A DNA stretch of 64,000 bases, taken from the NCBI GenBank assembly GCA_964471475.1, contig CAYYFQ010000008.1, positions 15,820-79,819 of the forward strand, in the 5' to 3' direction. This document shows positions 36,675-45,559 of this stretch, piece by piece. Positions within the stretch are counted from its first letter, which is position 1. The number at the start of each line of letters is the position of its first letter. Under the pieces are notes generated by a model. That model searched no databases, was not told the origin of the DNA, and worked only from the letters and a program-made list of their open reading frames with translations. The DNA comes from JAJNBD01 sp964471475 (GTDB taxonomy: Bacteria; Pseudomonadota; Gammaproteobacteria; CAISUE01). Both the position numbers and the translations under genes were made by a program.

Positions 36675-38483
36675 CTAAGCAGGTTGTACTATTTGTGCGA
36701 TACGTACAACCACAAATTCTGCGGGGGTGACGGGTGCTACACCTATATCAATATATAAAATACCTTCCGCCATGGTGGTAGGTGTATTATTGCTAGCATC
36801 GCACACGACATAATAAGCTTCAGCAGCAGATGCCCCCACTAAAGCGCCCTGCTGCCATAAGTTATACAAGAAAGCGCTGATGTCTCGTGTAACCGTTCCC
36901 CATAACGTAGAATTATTGGGTTGAAACACGACCCACTGAATGCTTTGATAAATACTTTGCTCGATATAAATTAATAGTCGACGCACGTTGACATAAAATA
37001 AACCGGATTGTAAAAAAGTGCGTGCTCCCCAAATACAAATGCCATAACTCAGCAAAGGTTTAATGACATTTATGCCTGCCGGATTTAATATTTGTTGATC
37101 GCCGTAAGTGACTTTTTCAGAGATGGCAACCGCATGACTTAATTGACCTTCAGAAATTCCTGCCGGTGCACCAAATATTCCAACTGTTGTACTGGTATAA
37201 GCATAACGCCCTGTTACTAAACCAGAAGCAGGCATTAAAATTTGTACCCCATTGTTTGGATTTAATACCCAAACCCAAGGATAATAAATTGCTCCGTAAG
37301 AAGAGTTTAATGCAGCACCATCATTGCCTTGCACAAAGCCTAATACATCGGTTGTATGATCAGTGCTATCAGGTGGGTAATAAGGTGAGTCAACTACAGC
37401 AATCGCTTTACCTGTACTTTCTAGCGCACTTAGCAAAGCATTAATATTACTGGTTTGTGTCGTAGTAGTGGAACAGTTTACATTGTCTGGCTCTGCTACA
37501 ATGCTAACTGTTTGCAGCTCATCGATAAGATCAATCAAATACGACGTATCACCTAAAACAGTTTGTGTAATTGTTGCAATAACTCCAAGTGGCTGTAAAG
37601 CATTCGATAACAATGGAATCACAGGTGTTTCAGCAGCTTCCACACTGACCATAATAAAAAGCGAAGAGCCATTAATTCTTTGTTGAATATTAGATAAGCC
37701 TGTTGAAGGATTCACCACTAAATCAACTGAAGTAAATCCGGAGAATTTTTCCAAGATATAATAATTCGCTTTTGAAGTTGGATCCGTATAAAGACTACAA
37801 TTATTGGCTTTCGCATAATATTGTAACTGTTGATTTGATTGGCTCTGTTCGCTGCTGGGTGTTTGTACAGGGACCAAAACAGTTATCGAAAATAATGGAT
37901 TAGCAGGCGCATTTTTAGGATCGGTTGCCGGATTATCATAATTGGTCATGATATAAATATCACTCGTCGTCACATCTTCTGCCGATGCTGTATAGGATTT
38001 ATTTAAGGCAGACTTATTTTTGGAAGAAGATTTCGGTGGTGGTGGTGGTGGAACTTTATAACTTAACCATGGAGAGACCACATTGATGGCCATCGAACTT
38101 TTAACAGGATCACTGGTTGTACTCCCTGCGCCAACGGTGCCTGCAGATAAAGCGCTGGTCATTGAACTCTTACTAGGTGAGATTGAATTCAAAACATAGC
38201 AAGCTGTTCCGCCTGCTGCAAAAAAATTATATACCGCATACGCAAGATAAAAATCCCAGACAAAAGTGCCGAAAATGCTTATGTATTGATTCCACGACGT
38301 TACTAACTGTGGCGTCGTCGGCGCTGGTGAACTAGGTGGTGGATAGTTAGCTGGATATGAGCTTAACGTGTAATTGGATGGCATTCCCATAAACAAAGCA
38401 ATATCGGTCGATACCCCTTGAATAGAACGCGCAGAAGAAACTTCTTGAATATAGACACCAGGTACTTGATACGAGACAGCCAT
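36675..38483 (-). CDS. eCIS contractile sheath protein (single; Afp2/3/4-like)
   Basis: 602 residues with the phage sheath N-terminal arm (VSYQVPGVYIQEVSSARSIQGVSTDIALFMG) and the conserved C-terminal domain (YVNVRRLLIYIEQSIYQSIQWVVFQPN...LWGTVTRDISAFLYNLWQQGAL). A variable insertion includes a six-proline run at residues 145-150. Only one sheath gene is present, whereas Afp and PVC have three, so the whole sheath is probably built from one protein, as in MAC-like systems. Confidence 0.92.
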   Translation of the reverse strand: MAVSYQVPGVYIQEVSSARSIQGVSTDIALFMGMPSNYTLSSYPANYPPPSSPAPTTPQLVTSWNQYISIFGTFVWDFYLAYAVYNFFAAGGTACYVLNSISPSKSSMTSALSAGTVGAGSTTSDPVKSSMAINVVSPWLSYKVPPPPPPKSSSKNKSALNKSYTASAEDVTTSDIYIMTNYDNPATDPKNAPANPLFSITVLVPVQTPSSEQSQSNQQLQYYAKANNCSLYTDPTSKANYYILEKFSGFTSVDLVVNPSTGLSNIQQRINGSSLFIMVSVEAAETPVIPLLSNALQPLGVIATITQTVLGDTSYLIDLIDELQTVSIVAEPDNVNCSTTTTQTSNINALLSALESTGKAIAVVDSPYYPPDSTDHTTDVLGFVQGNDGAALNSSYGAIYYPWVWVLNPNNGVQILMPASGLVTGRYAYTSTTVGIFGAPAGISEGQLSHAVAISEKVTYGDQQILNPAGINVIKPLLSYGICIWGARTFLQSGLFYVNVRRLLIYIEQSIYQSIQWVVFQPNNSTLWGTVTRDISAFLYNLWQQGALVGASAAEAYYVVCDASNNTPTTMAEGILYIDIGVAPVTPAEFVVVRIAQIVQPA

Positions 38484-38620
38484 AAGATAAAACTCCTTTT
38501 AAAAAATAAACATTAGCCTTCTTGCCTAACGTCATCTTTTGTTTGATAGCAGCGTTGCTTTTTGCTTTCAAAACAAAAAACCGCGTTTTGCAAGAAGTCT
38601 ATTACATTTAACGATCAAAC

Positions 38621-38920
38621 TCACAATGTAATTTGATAATTAAACACCGCATTACTATCATTCGGCTCATCTGGGATTTTAATCAGTGTATTCACCAGCG
38701 GCACATTCGGTTGACTTGCATTACAAACTTTAAGCTTATAGCTCCCTGGCTTTGGTTCAATAAAAACATAATAGCCATCAGCACTTTGATATACTTGAGC
38801 ATAATTTTTATCATTAAAAAAAAATAAAAATGCTCCAATTGCAGGTTGGTTGGTCGCTGAATCAGTCAATAAAATTGCTGCAGAAAGCTTTTCCAAAATA
38901 CCTACTTTTATTTCCATCAT
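38621..38920 (-). CDS. Small eCIS-operon beta-sandwich protein
   Basis: 99 residues with a carboxypeptidase-regulatory-like pattern (TDSATNQPAIGAFLFFFNDK, then GYYVFIEPKPGSYKLKV), an Ig-like beta sandwich. It lies between the terminator gene and the sheath gene. Possible roles are tail-surface decoration or capping. No signal peptide is present. Confidence 0.6.
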   Translation of the reverse strand: MMEIKVGILEKLSAAILLTDSATNQPAIGAFLFFFNDKNYAQVYQSADGYYVFIEPKPGSYKLKVCNASQPNVPLVNTLIKIPDEPNDSNAVFNYQITL

Positions 38921-38932
38921 GTATCAAATCCT

Positions 38933-39526
38933 TTAATGGGTTTTTATTTGACTTAATGTTGATGAGTCTCTCGCTTGGAACACACGGCCAATGCTATGCC
39001 GAACCGTTGATGGAATTCTTACTGGGCTCATTAAATAATACAATGCTAATTTATAAGGTTGCCCAGGAAAACTGGTCCACAGATCACGTATCTCACGTAA
39101 ATTTTGTAAATCAGGTGTAATTAAAATATTGTTATTGTCTGATGTTTGCAAACTGCCCGTGGCCGCAACGGTAGCTTCGTCATAAAATAATTGAGCAAGT
39201 TGATCAATGATAACCAGTTCGGTTTCGGCAGAAGCTGAATATGGCGCCATCAAATAACGTAAATCAACGGTAACTGGAGCGCGCACTTCCATGAAGCTCC
39301 CATCATCATTTCGCACAACTTCAGGTGGCGCATTTCTTAAATAAGCGTTGTATTCGATTTGATAAAGATAGAGAGACAAACAAGTTCGGACACCAGGATC
39401 AAACTGGCCAGGAGCTTGGAAGGTAATGGCGTCTTCGGCTTTCAGTTCATCGATATTTTGTTGGATTGTTGTTTTTAGTGATTCACTGACATCCCTAATA
39501 ATTAAACTCGTATCAATACTACTCAT
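38933..39526 (-). CDS. eCIS tube-terminator protein (DUF4255, Afp16-like)
   Basis: 197 residues of the DUF4255 family, N-terminal domain of Afp16/Pvc16, which caps the distal end of tube and sheath. SLIIRDVSESLKTTIQQNI, LSLYLYQIEYNAYLRN and VDLRYLMAPYSASAETEL are diagnostic. It is the first gene of the operon; a promoter lies about 60-90 bp upstream. Confidence 0.85.
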   Translation of the reverse strand: MSSIDTSLIIRDVSESLKTTIQQNIDELKAEDAITFQAPGQFDPGVRTCLSLYLYQIEYNAYLRNAPPEVVRNDDGSFMEVRAPVTVDLRYLMAPYSASAETELVIIDQLAQLFYDEATVAATGSLQTSDNNNILITPDLQNLREIRDLWTSFPGQPYKLALYYLMSPVRIPSTVRHSIGRVFQARDSSTLSQIKTH

Positions 39527-39826
39527 GATAGCTATCCTTGTTTAATTGAAAATCACATTCGCTCTAAATCTTAAGAGCTAATTCGAACTATACAATGATT
39601 TCATTTTCTATTTCAAGTCTTTTTTGTTATAATCCTTCGCACGGAACAAAAAATTAAAAGCGTATCGTATTAAGATGTTTAAACAGCGCTTTCACCCTGC
39701 GATTTATTCGCGAGGTCCAATATTTTTTTGAATCTCGCGAGATAACAGACCCAGTGAGTTTTGTCTCGTAAATAAGTTGTCATGCAAGCTTAGAGATTTT
39801 TTAATTACTTCAAGGAGGATGACTAC
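39527..39826. promoter_or_regulatory. Divergent control region of the eCIS operon and the lipoprotein pair
   Basis: On the minus strand a sigma-70-like promoter TTGAAA (39616-39611), 18-bp spacer and TATAGT (39592-39587) points into the eCIS operon. Downstream of it gctct/agagc arms (39561-39578) could be an operator. A weak ttcgcgag/ctcgcgag hairpin lies at 39707-39741. On the plus strand AAGGAGG sits 8 bases before the first lipoprotein ATG. Confidence 0.5.
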
Positions 39827-40573
39827 ATGCGTCAACACAATATTTTACGCCTTACTTTTTTATTAGCACTCATTGGATCTTCTTCAGCGTGCACAATGTT
39901 CCAGCCGTTAGAAACAAAATATCAGCCAGTCAATCAATCAACAAGAAATCATTCCAACTTGCCATCGAACAATAATCTTCGTACGAATATATTTAACAAT
40001 GTTCAAGTGTTACAAAATACGACAACTAACACATTAAATGTCAATAACGCTAGCACCTTAGCCGCCACAAATGCCAGCGCATTGAATGTATCGGGTGGAA
40101 GCACATTAAATACAGTCAACGCAAATGCAATAACCTCTACAGGAAATATTACAGCAAATGCATTAAATATCCCTGGGAGTGGTGCAAACATTCATGGCCT
40201 AACCAACGTTGATCAATTTCAAGCTACTTCCGCAGTCATTACTAAAGGTATCCAAACAGGTGCATCGAGCAATTTTAATGGAGATATCACAGCCAGCGGA
40301 AACATTAAAGGCGCTACTCTTCAACTCTCACCTTCTTCTTTTGCGGGTCCCTTTGATGTTGATGTTAATAGCAAAGGCGGAGCTTCTAAAGCATTAATTC
40401 CTGTGAACACTGGAGTTTGCTTCCTCACTCGTGTCTATGGAGAGTTTGCAGGGGTTGGAGAATGGGCACAGATTGTTAATGCTGGTGGGATTTGGGCATT
40501 GCAAGTCGCCGCAGGTAGTGGAAGCAGCCACGTCGGCGCTTCTGCCATGTGTTTTATCTACAATCATAGTTAA
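39827..40573 (+). CDS. Outer-membrane-type lipoprotein with fibre-like repeats, copy 1
   Basis: 248 residues. Signal peptide with lipobox SSSAC (Cys22 the lipidated residue), then MFQPLETKYQ. The middle is a repetitive N/T/S/A-rich stretch (TTTNTLNVNNASTLAATNAS) suggesting a beta-helical or fibrous stalk. The C-terminal domain has two cysteines (GVCFLT; AMCFIY). It is tandem with a paralogue of the same length and divergent from the eCIS operon. It could anchor a surface structure, but no function is known to me. Confidence 0.75.
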   Translation: MRQHNILRLTFLLALIGSSSACTMFQPLETKYQPVNQSTRNHSNLPSNNNLRTNIFNNVQVLQNTTTNTLNVNNASTLAATNASALNVSGGSTLNTVNANAITSTGNITANALNIPGSGANIHGLTNVDQFQATSAVITKGIQTGASSNFNGDITASGNIKGATLQLSPSSFAGPFDVDVNSKGGASKALIPVNTGVCFLTRVYGEFAGVGEWAQIVNAGGIWALQVAAGSGSSHVGASAMCFIYNHS

Positions 40574-40602
40574 AAATTTACTTAGTTTAAGGAAAACATC
40601 CT

Positions 40603-41349
40603 ATGCAACGATCCATTATTTTTTTTCTTACATTTTTTTCGATCTTGATGATGTCAGTTTCTGGATGCTCAATGTTTCAACCTTTAGAGACCCAATATCA
40701 ACAAAAACAATCAAGCGCACCGACAAAAAAAACTCAAACAACACTGAAAACCACGGGTACCAATACGTTTAGCGATATTATTGTCACAAACAATACAACG
40801 ACCAGTACATTAAATGTTAATAATAATAGTACATTAAATGGCGTAACTGCTAACACCTTAAGTACATCAAATGGTTTACAAATAGGTACGCCAGGGGGCG
40901 CTACCGGTAGCATTGACGCTACAGGAAGCATTACAGGATCAAATATTACAGCAAATGGCACATTAATGGCTGGTGATATCACATCAAAGGCTAATGTTGC
41001 AGCCAGTAATGACATCGTTGCAACGAATAATATATCCGCAAATAATGGGAGCGTAACCGCTAACAATGGCACATTGAGTGGCGCTTATTTTCAATTGACG
41101 CAACCATCATTAACTGACGCTTATTTGGCTTATGCAGGAAAAGCACAAACGGGGAAAACACAAATGATTCCTATTGATAAAGGATTTTGTTTTCTTACCG
41201 CCACAAAAGGAAAGTTTGAAGGGGGTGGTGAATACGTGACAATTATTATCGAAAACAATTATTGGGTCTTGCAAGCAACGGCGGGTAATGCAGCAGACAA
41301 CTACGGCATTAGCGCTGAAGCAAGATGCTTTCTTTATAAACGAGCATAA
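40603..41349 (+). CDS. Outer-membrane-type lipoprotein with fibre-like repeats, copy 2
   Basis: 248 residues, paralogue of the gene 29 bp upstream. Lipobox VSGC is followed by SMFQPLETQYQ, the same anchor sequence. The repeat region (TTTSTLNVNNNSTLNGVTAN) and the C-terminal domain (GFCFLTATKGKF...ARCFLYKRA) align with copy 1, including both cysteines. AAGGA precedes the ATG. It converges on the putative cargo gene. Confidence 0.75.
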   Translation: MQRSIIFFLTFFSILMMSVSGCSMFQPLETQYQQKQSSAPTKKTQTTLKTTGTNTFSDIIVTNNTTTSTLNVNNNSTLNGVTANTLSTSNGLQIGTPGGATGSIDATGSITGSNITANGTLMAGDITSKANVAASNDIVATNNISANNGSVTANNGTLSGAYFQLTQPSLTDAYLAYAGKAQTGKTQMIPIDKGFCFLTATKGKFEGGGEYVTIIIENNYWVLQATAGNAADNYGISAEARCFLYKRA

Positions 41350-41398
41350 TGCTAAAACGGCAGGTGGAGAGAGTAACTAGAGTCTATAGCGATCTCTC

Positions 41399-43108
41399 TT
41401 AACCATCATCCGTATCTTTTTTCTTTTTAATTTTTTTGCGCTTTACTTTGGCTGTCACATCGTCTTCATCAGGCTCATAATCACTATCACTAAGGTAGCC
41501 AAATCCATTAGAAAGGTAATGAGGTTCATCACCCATAAAATCTTTCACTTCTGCTAAATGCTGTTTGGTTTTCTGAGGGTCTTTTGGATAACCTTCTAAC
41601 TGATTTAAAAAAAACTTGGATACTTTTGGTTTTTTAACTATCCCACTCTTATGCAACCTATGACCACATGTCGCACAAGGAATCTTCACTCCACCGACAG
41701 TAAATTTTTTCTTTGAATGTTTCACTTTTTCATAAACGGGAATAAAATCTCTTTCAGCATGCTCATCTGCTGCATCAGGATCATCAGAAATTTTCCTTTT
41801 TTTAGTTGAAATATAAATTTTATCGGATTTTATCTGATCAAGATCCTCTGGCAAAACTTCCGGTTTGGTTCCAGCTTCTTGCAGCTGCTGAAAAAAAGCA
41901 ATTAATTCTTGGCTACCTTTAGCGTGACGTTTTGCAGCATTTTTTTGTTTCGAAGATTTAATGACACGCTGATTAAATTTAGCTTTTTTCCTTTTTGCGT
42001 GGCTTGCTTTACTAGAATAGGGTGCACCCTTAATACTATCAAGATCTTTGCTAAGATATTTTAAGAACGCATCAAAATCTTTTGCTTCTTCCAAGAGATG
42101 CTCTGAAGACGCCGCATTATTAGTGGCAATAAAAAGACTATTCAGCTCAGAACTAAAAGCAGATTGAACTTCAATAGGCTTTTGATCATCTTCTTCCAAT
42201 TGATCTTTAAAAATTGAAGACATCTCAATCAAACCTTGCAAAGTTCTATCCTCTTCAAAATCCATAGGCTCAAGTTTTCTTTCTTCTTTGTCCTTAAATG
42301 CAAATCCACTATTAGGTATTCCATAGAGATTAGTTTCCGCCACTACTTTGTCTTTGCTATAACTACTCGGTCCAGCTTCCGCTTCTGCTGCTTCTTTAGC
42401 GAGTTTTTGGTTAGTAAAAGTATGATCTTTATCATCTTCCGCCCATTGTTTTAAGACGGCTTGTATTTGCTTATTACCTGGAAGTCTTTCGACCTCTTTA
42501 GCGGTTATATTTTTTTTCTTTCCAATATTAAGTATGCGTTGCACATTCGTAGGCGTATTTACTAAATGCGGTGATTGGGGTGTATAAGTTTCCAATAAAG
42601 CTTCAGCACTTTTGCCCTGAACAACCGCATCTGCGACGGCATTAGCATGACGCTCATATTGATCTCCTACCTGTCCCACATTATTTTTTAAGGGAATAGC
42701 TGACTGTTGATGAAAATAATGTGCAGCTTCATGCGCCACCTCAAATAAAGAAGGTTGTGAGTCTGCAAAAGCGATTTTATTAGCCATGGTGTACGCTTTA
42801 GCGTTAATCAGCTTACTTGCTGTTGCTGCTGAAGGATTCACATAAGCGTTGATTGCCGAAACATCATATTTTCCAAATGCGGCTTGAATACGATCTAGAT
42901 GCGGTATTTTTCCACCATGTCCTTGTATTCCTGTTTTAGCAATAGCTTGTATCGCTCGTGGATTTTGATTAATTTTGTTCAATAGTTGCAGTACTGCTTG
43001 ATTACTGAGATCAACCTGTTTCGCACTAGAAGGTTTATGCGGCGTTAAGCGTTTGGTGGTCATCTTCCGTTTAGATTCCGTTGCTGCCATGCGGTAAGTT
43101 TTATTCAT
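41399..43108 (-). CDS. Putative eCIS cargo toxin: DUF4157 domain plus deaminase-like domain
   Basis: 569 residues. Residues 60-173 form the DUF4157 domain found in eCIS-linked proteins, with KIPHLDRIQAAFGKYDVSA, HEAAH (126-130) and VGQVGDQYERHANAVADAV. Residues 440-485 contain H450-A-E452 and P-C478-A-T-C481, the zinc and catalytic signature of the cytidine-deaminase fold. The linker is charged and low in complexity. The tail has basic runs (KVKRKKIKKKK) resembling nuclear localisation signals. I infer a cargo delivered into eukaryotic cells that deaminates a nucleic acid or nucleotide; the substrate is unknown. Confidence 0.75.
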   Translation of the reverse strand: MNKTYRMAATESKRKMTTKRLTPHKPSSAKQVDLSNQAVLQLLNKINQNPRAIQAIAKTGIQGHGGKIPHLDRIQAAFGKYDVSAINAYVNPSAATASKLINAKAYTMANKIAFADSQPSLFEVAHEAAHYFHQQSAIPLKNNVGQVGDQYERHANAVADAVVQGKSAEALLETYTPQSPHLVNTPTNVQRILNIGKKKNITAKEVERLPGNKQIQAVLKQWAEDDKDHTFTNQKLAKEAAEAEAGPSSYSKDKVVAETNLYGIPNSGFAFKDKEERKLEPMDFEEDRTLQGLIEMSSIFKDQLEEDDQKPIEVQSAFSSELNSLFIATNNAASSEHLLEEAKDFDAFLKYLSKDLDSIKGAPYSSKASHAKRKKAKFNQRVIKSSKQKNAAKRHAKGSQELIAFFQQLQEAGTKPEVLPEDLDQIKSDKIYISTKKRKISDDPDAADEHAERDFIPVYEKVKHSKKKFTVGGVKIPCATCGHRLHKSGIVKKPKVSKFFLNQLEGYPKDPQKTKQHLAEVKDFMGDEPHYLSNGFGYLSDSDYEPDEDDVTAKVKRKKIKKKKDTDDG

Positions 43109-43132
43109 GAGTTCCCTTCTCCAATTTATGTA

Positions 43133-43771
43133 TTATTTTCTCAATGCTAAGATGGTTTTTTCATTACCAAAGCGACATTGATCACAATAATAATCAATAT
43201 AAAGCTTGCCATTCAGATGGTCAATTTCATGCTGTAATAAACGTGCTAAAAATCCTTTTGCAATCCGATGAATTAGATGCCCATCTTCCGTATATGCTGA
43301 AAAATCAATGGTATTATAACGCTCAACTTCTCCCATTTTATTAGGAACGGAATAACAACCTTCCCAATCTCGATATTTGCCTTGATCGACATAAGGAGTA
43401 TAACTCGGATTAATAAATACGGTCGGCGGTAACATATCATAAACCGCTTGACGTTTTTGTTTTGCTTCTTCTGGAATTTGAATAATGATAATACGAAGCG
43501 GCACTCCTATTTGAGGCGCCGCAAGGCCTGCAGGCTTTCCATAAGGGCTTTCGAGCCCTACAAAAGTACTTTTCAATGCTACAATTGTTTTTTTCGCTTC
43601 AGCATTTAAAGGAAAGTGCACTGGATTTGCGCGAACACGTAAAACATGGTGATCTTTTTGATCAATAGTCACAAGTGGCATAATATTACTCTGCACAGTA
43701 TTATCAATAGCAAAAGCAGCGGAAAAAGAAAAACACAATACTCCTATTAAAATCAGCAATTTTTTTACCAT
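43133..43771 (-). CDS. Peptide deformylase with an N-terminal signal peptide
   Basis: 212 residues. All three deformylase motifs are intact: GLAAPQIGV, EGCYS with the metal-binding Cys, and QHEIDH with two His and the catalytic Glu. Unlike housekeeping Def, it starts with a signal peptide (KKLLILIGVLCFSFSAAFA), so the mature enzyme would be exported. The cytosolic Def needed for growth must be elsewhere. It precedes the putative cargo gene by 24 bp on the same strand, so the two may be cotranscribed. Confidence 0.8.
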   Translation of the reverse strand: MVKKLLILIGVLCFSFSAAFAIDNTVQSNIMPLVTIDQKDHHVLRVRANPVHFPLNAEAKKTIVALKSTFVGLESPYGKPAGLAAPQIGVPLRIIIIQIPEEAKQKRQAVYDMLPPTVFINPSYTPYVDQGKYRDWEGCYSVPNKMGEVERYNTIDFSAYTEDGHLIHRIAKGFLARLLQHEIDHLNGKLYIDYYCDQCRFGNEKTILALRK

Positions 43772-44152
43772 GATTCATCCTTAAAACATAACGTTTTTCA
43801 TCATAACAAAAAATGATATCTTGAGAAAGTTTACTTTTGCAAAACAATAGGCCACACGGGTTTTTATAAAAATAATACACTTTCGTGATCAAATTTAACA
43901 ATCTTTCTTTACAGCGCGGCTTAAAACCATTATTCGAGAATGTTAACTTAACGTTATTTGCTGGTCAAAAATTGCTTTTATTTGGAAAATGAGGGCTTAA
44001 AAACTTACCTTTCAATTGCATCCGCCAAGATTACTCGGAGGAATAGCTGATCAGCAAGTGGACAATTCTGCTAAAAAACAGTGACTTTCTGAGTTTATTT
44101 TTAATGTATAAAAAAAATTAAAAATATAATATGTTCATTTAATATTTTTTCT
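43772..44152. other. Intergenic region, no gene seen
   Basis: 381 bp between the divergent deformylase and PilB-like genes. It is AT-rich, especially at 44095-44150, and presumably carries both promoters, but no clear sigma-70 pair, repeat or RNA gene is visible. Confidence 0.4.
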
Positions 44153-45283
44153 ATGATCTATCCTATTCAATACGACTACTTCCTTGTTAATCCATGGCTG
44201 GATCATTTATTAAGTATGGTCATTGAACAGAAAATTTCTGATGTACATATCGAGCCGACTCAAGAGCACTTTCGTATTCGTGTTCGACAAGATGGTTTGT
44301 TAAGAGCATTACAAAACTTATCTATTGAAAATGGATTGGCGTTGATAAATCGTATTAAAATTCTGGCACATTTAGATATTACAGAAAAACGTATGCCACA
44401 GGATGGGAGATTAAATTATGAAAAATTTATTCACTGTGATTTTAGGGTCAGTAGTTGCCCTATATTAAATGGGGAAAAAATGGTCATTCGAAATTTAATG
44501 ACTATGTTAAGCCCATTATCATTGGAGGCTTTAGGAATGAATGAACGGCAATACAATACCTTTTCTCGTTTAATACAACAACCACAAGGATTAATTTTAG
44601 TGACTGGCCCCACAGGCAGCGGAAAAACGCTGACATTATATAGTGCGTTACAAGAAATCAATCAACCAAGTAAAAATATTGTGAGCATAGAAGACCCTGT
44701 GGAAATTAAATTAGCAGGGATTAATCAAACCAATATTCAACCAAAAATAGGATTAAATTTTGCACATTGTTTACGAGCCTTATTAAGACAAGACCCAGAT
44801 GTGTTGATGATTGGAGAAATGCGTGATAGAGAAACAGTAGAAATTGCTTTGGCCGCAGCCCAAACAGGGCACTTAGTTTTTTCTACGTTGCATACAAATA
44901 GTGCTATCGAATCCATCCATCGTTTATATCAAATGGGGGTTGCTTCTTATAATATCTCAGGTGCGTTACTCATTATTGTGGCGCAACGATTGTTGAGAAA
45001 ATTATGTGTTAAGTGCAAAAAGAAAAAAGATCAATTTTATGAAGCGGTGGGCTGTGAATTTTGTTTGGAAGGATACCTTGGGCGTGTTGCCGTTTATGAG
45101 TTTTTAGAATTTAACACCCTGGTAAAAACTATTTTTTATCAAGAAAATTATATGCATCAATTGCAAAACTATTGCCGAGAGCATAAGATTTTTAATTTAC
45201 GAAAGCACGCTTATGAAAAAGCTATAGCAGGATTAACTAGTGTGGCGGAAATTACTCGTGTGTTAGGACATGGTAAGTTGTAA
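44153..45283 (+). CDS. PilB/GspE-family secretion ATPase, short form
   Basis: 376 residues. The assembly-ATPase core is complete: SDVHIEP at the start, Walker A GPTGSGKT, Asp box, Walker B region DVLMIGEMRDRET and HTNSA. The C-terminus has a four-cysteine zinc module (CVKC, then CEFC). The N-terminal domain that anchors PilB or GspE to the inner-membrane platform is missing; full-length relatives have about 560 residues. No pilus or secretion genes are adjacent. It may serve a dispersed type IV pilus or type II system. Confidence 0.85.
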   Translation: MIYPIQYDYFLVNPWLDHLLSMVIEQKISDVHIEPTQEHFRIRVRQDGLLRALQNLSIENGLALINRIKILAHLDITEKRMPQDGRLNYEKFIHCDFRVSSCPILNGEKMVIRNLMTMLSPLSLEALGMNERQYNTFSRLIQQPQGLILVTGPTGSGKTLTLYSALQEINQPSKNIVSIEDPVEIKLAGINQTNIQPKIGLNFAHCLRALLRQDPDVLMIGEMRDRETVEIALAAAQTGHLVFSTLHTNSAIESIHRLYQMGVASYNISGALLIIVAQRLLRKLCVKCKKKKDQFYEAVGCEFCLEGYLGRVAVYEFLEFNTLVKTIFYQENYMHQLQNYCREHKIFNLRKHAYEKAIAGLTSVAEITRVLGHGKL

Positions 45284-45324
45284 GTTGCGCTAAGCTCTTA
45301 AAAAAGCTCTTAGCAAAGCGCAAC
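45284..45324. terminator. Hairpin between convergent genes
   Basis: gttgcgct (45284-45291) pairs with agcgcaac (45317-45324), with partial pairing inside. It sits just after the PilB-like stop and before the csrA stop and could end both transcripts. No U-run follows on either strand, so an intrinsic terminator is uncertain. Confidence 0.35.
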
Positions 45325-45364
45325 GCATAACGTGGAAATGAGATAACGCGACGAATGAAAAAAT

Positions 45365-45559
45365 TTATTCTTTGTTGTCTGCGGAATCAGCACTTTTTTC
45401 TTTTTGAATGCGTAAATAAATTTCTTCTCGATGTACGGAAACATCTTTAGGAGCATTAATACCAAGGCGTACTTGGTTACCCTTAACGCCCAATACAGTG
45501 ATGCTTACATCATCACCGATAATTAATGTTTCACCAATCCGACGAGTTAAAATCAACAT
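45365..45559 (-). CDS. csrA: Carbon storage regulator CsrA
   Basis: An RNA-binding post-transcriptional regulator, 64 residues. The start MLILTRRIGETLIIGDDVSI and VRLGINAPKDVSVHREEIY are essentially canonical, including the RNA-contacting Arg44 of VHRE. In Legionellales CsrA controls the switch between replicative and transmissive phases. GGAG lies just upstream of the ATG. Confidence 0.97.
   Translation of the reverse strand: MLILTRRIGETLIIGDDVSITVLGVKGNQVRLGINAPKDVSVHREEIYLRIQKEKSADSADNKE

Noticed and set aside
38035..38052. Tandem ggt repeats, possible microsatellite
   Set aside because: They are the codons of the six-proline run in the sheath protein; no further repeat structure.
20789..39526. 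Type VI secretion system or tailed prophage
   Set aside because: No TssJLM membrane complex, no ClpV, no capsid, portal, terminase, integrase or lysis genes; the gene set is that of an eCIS.
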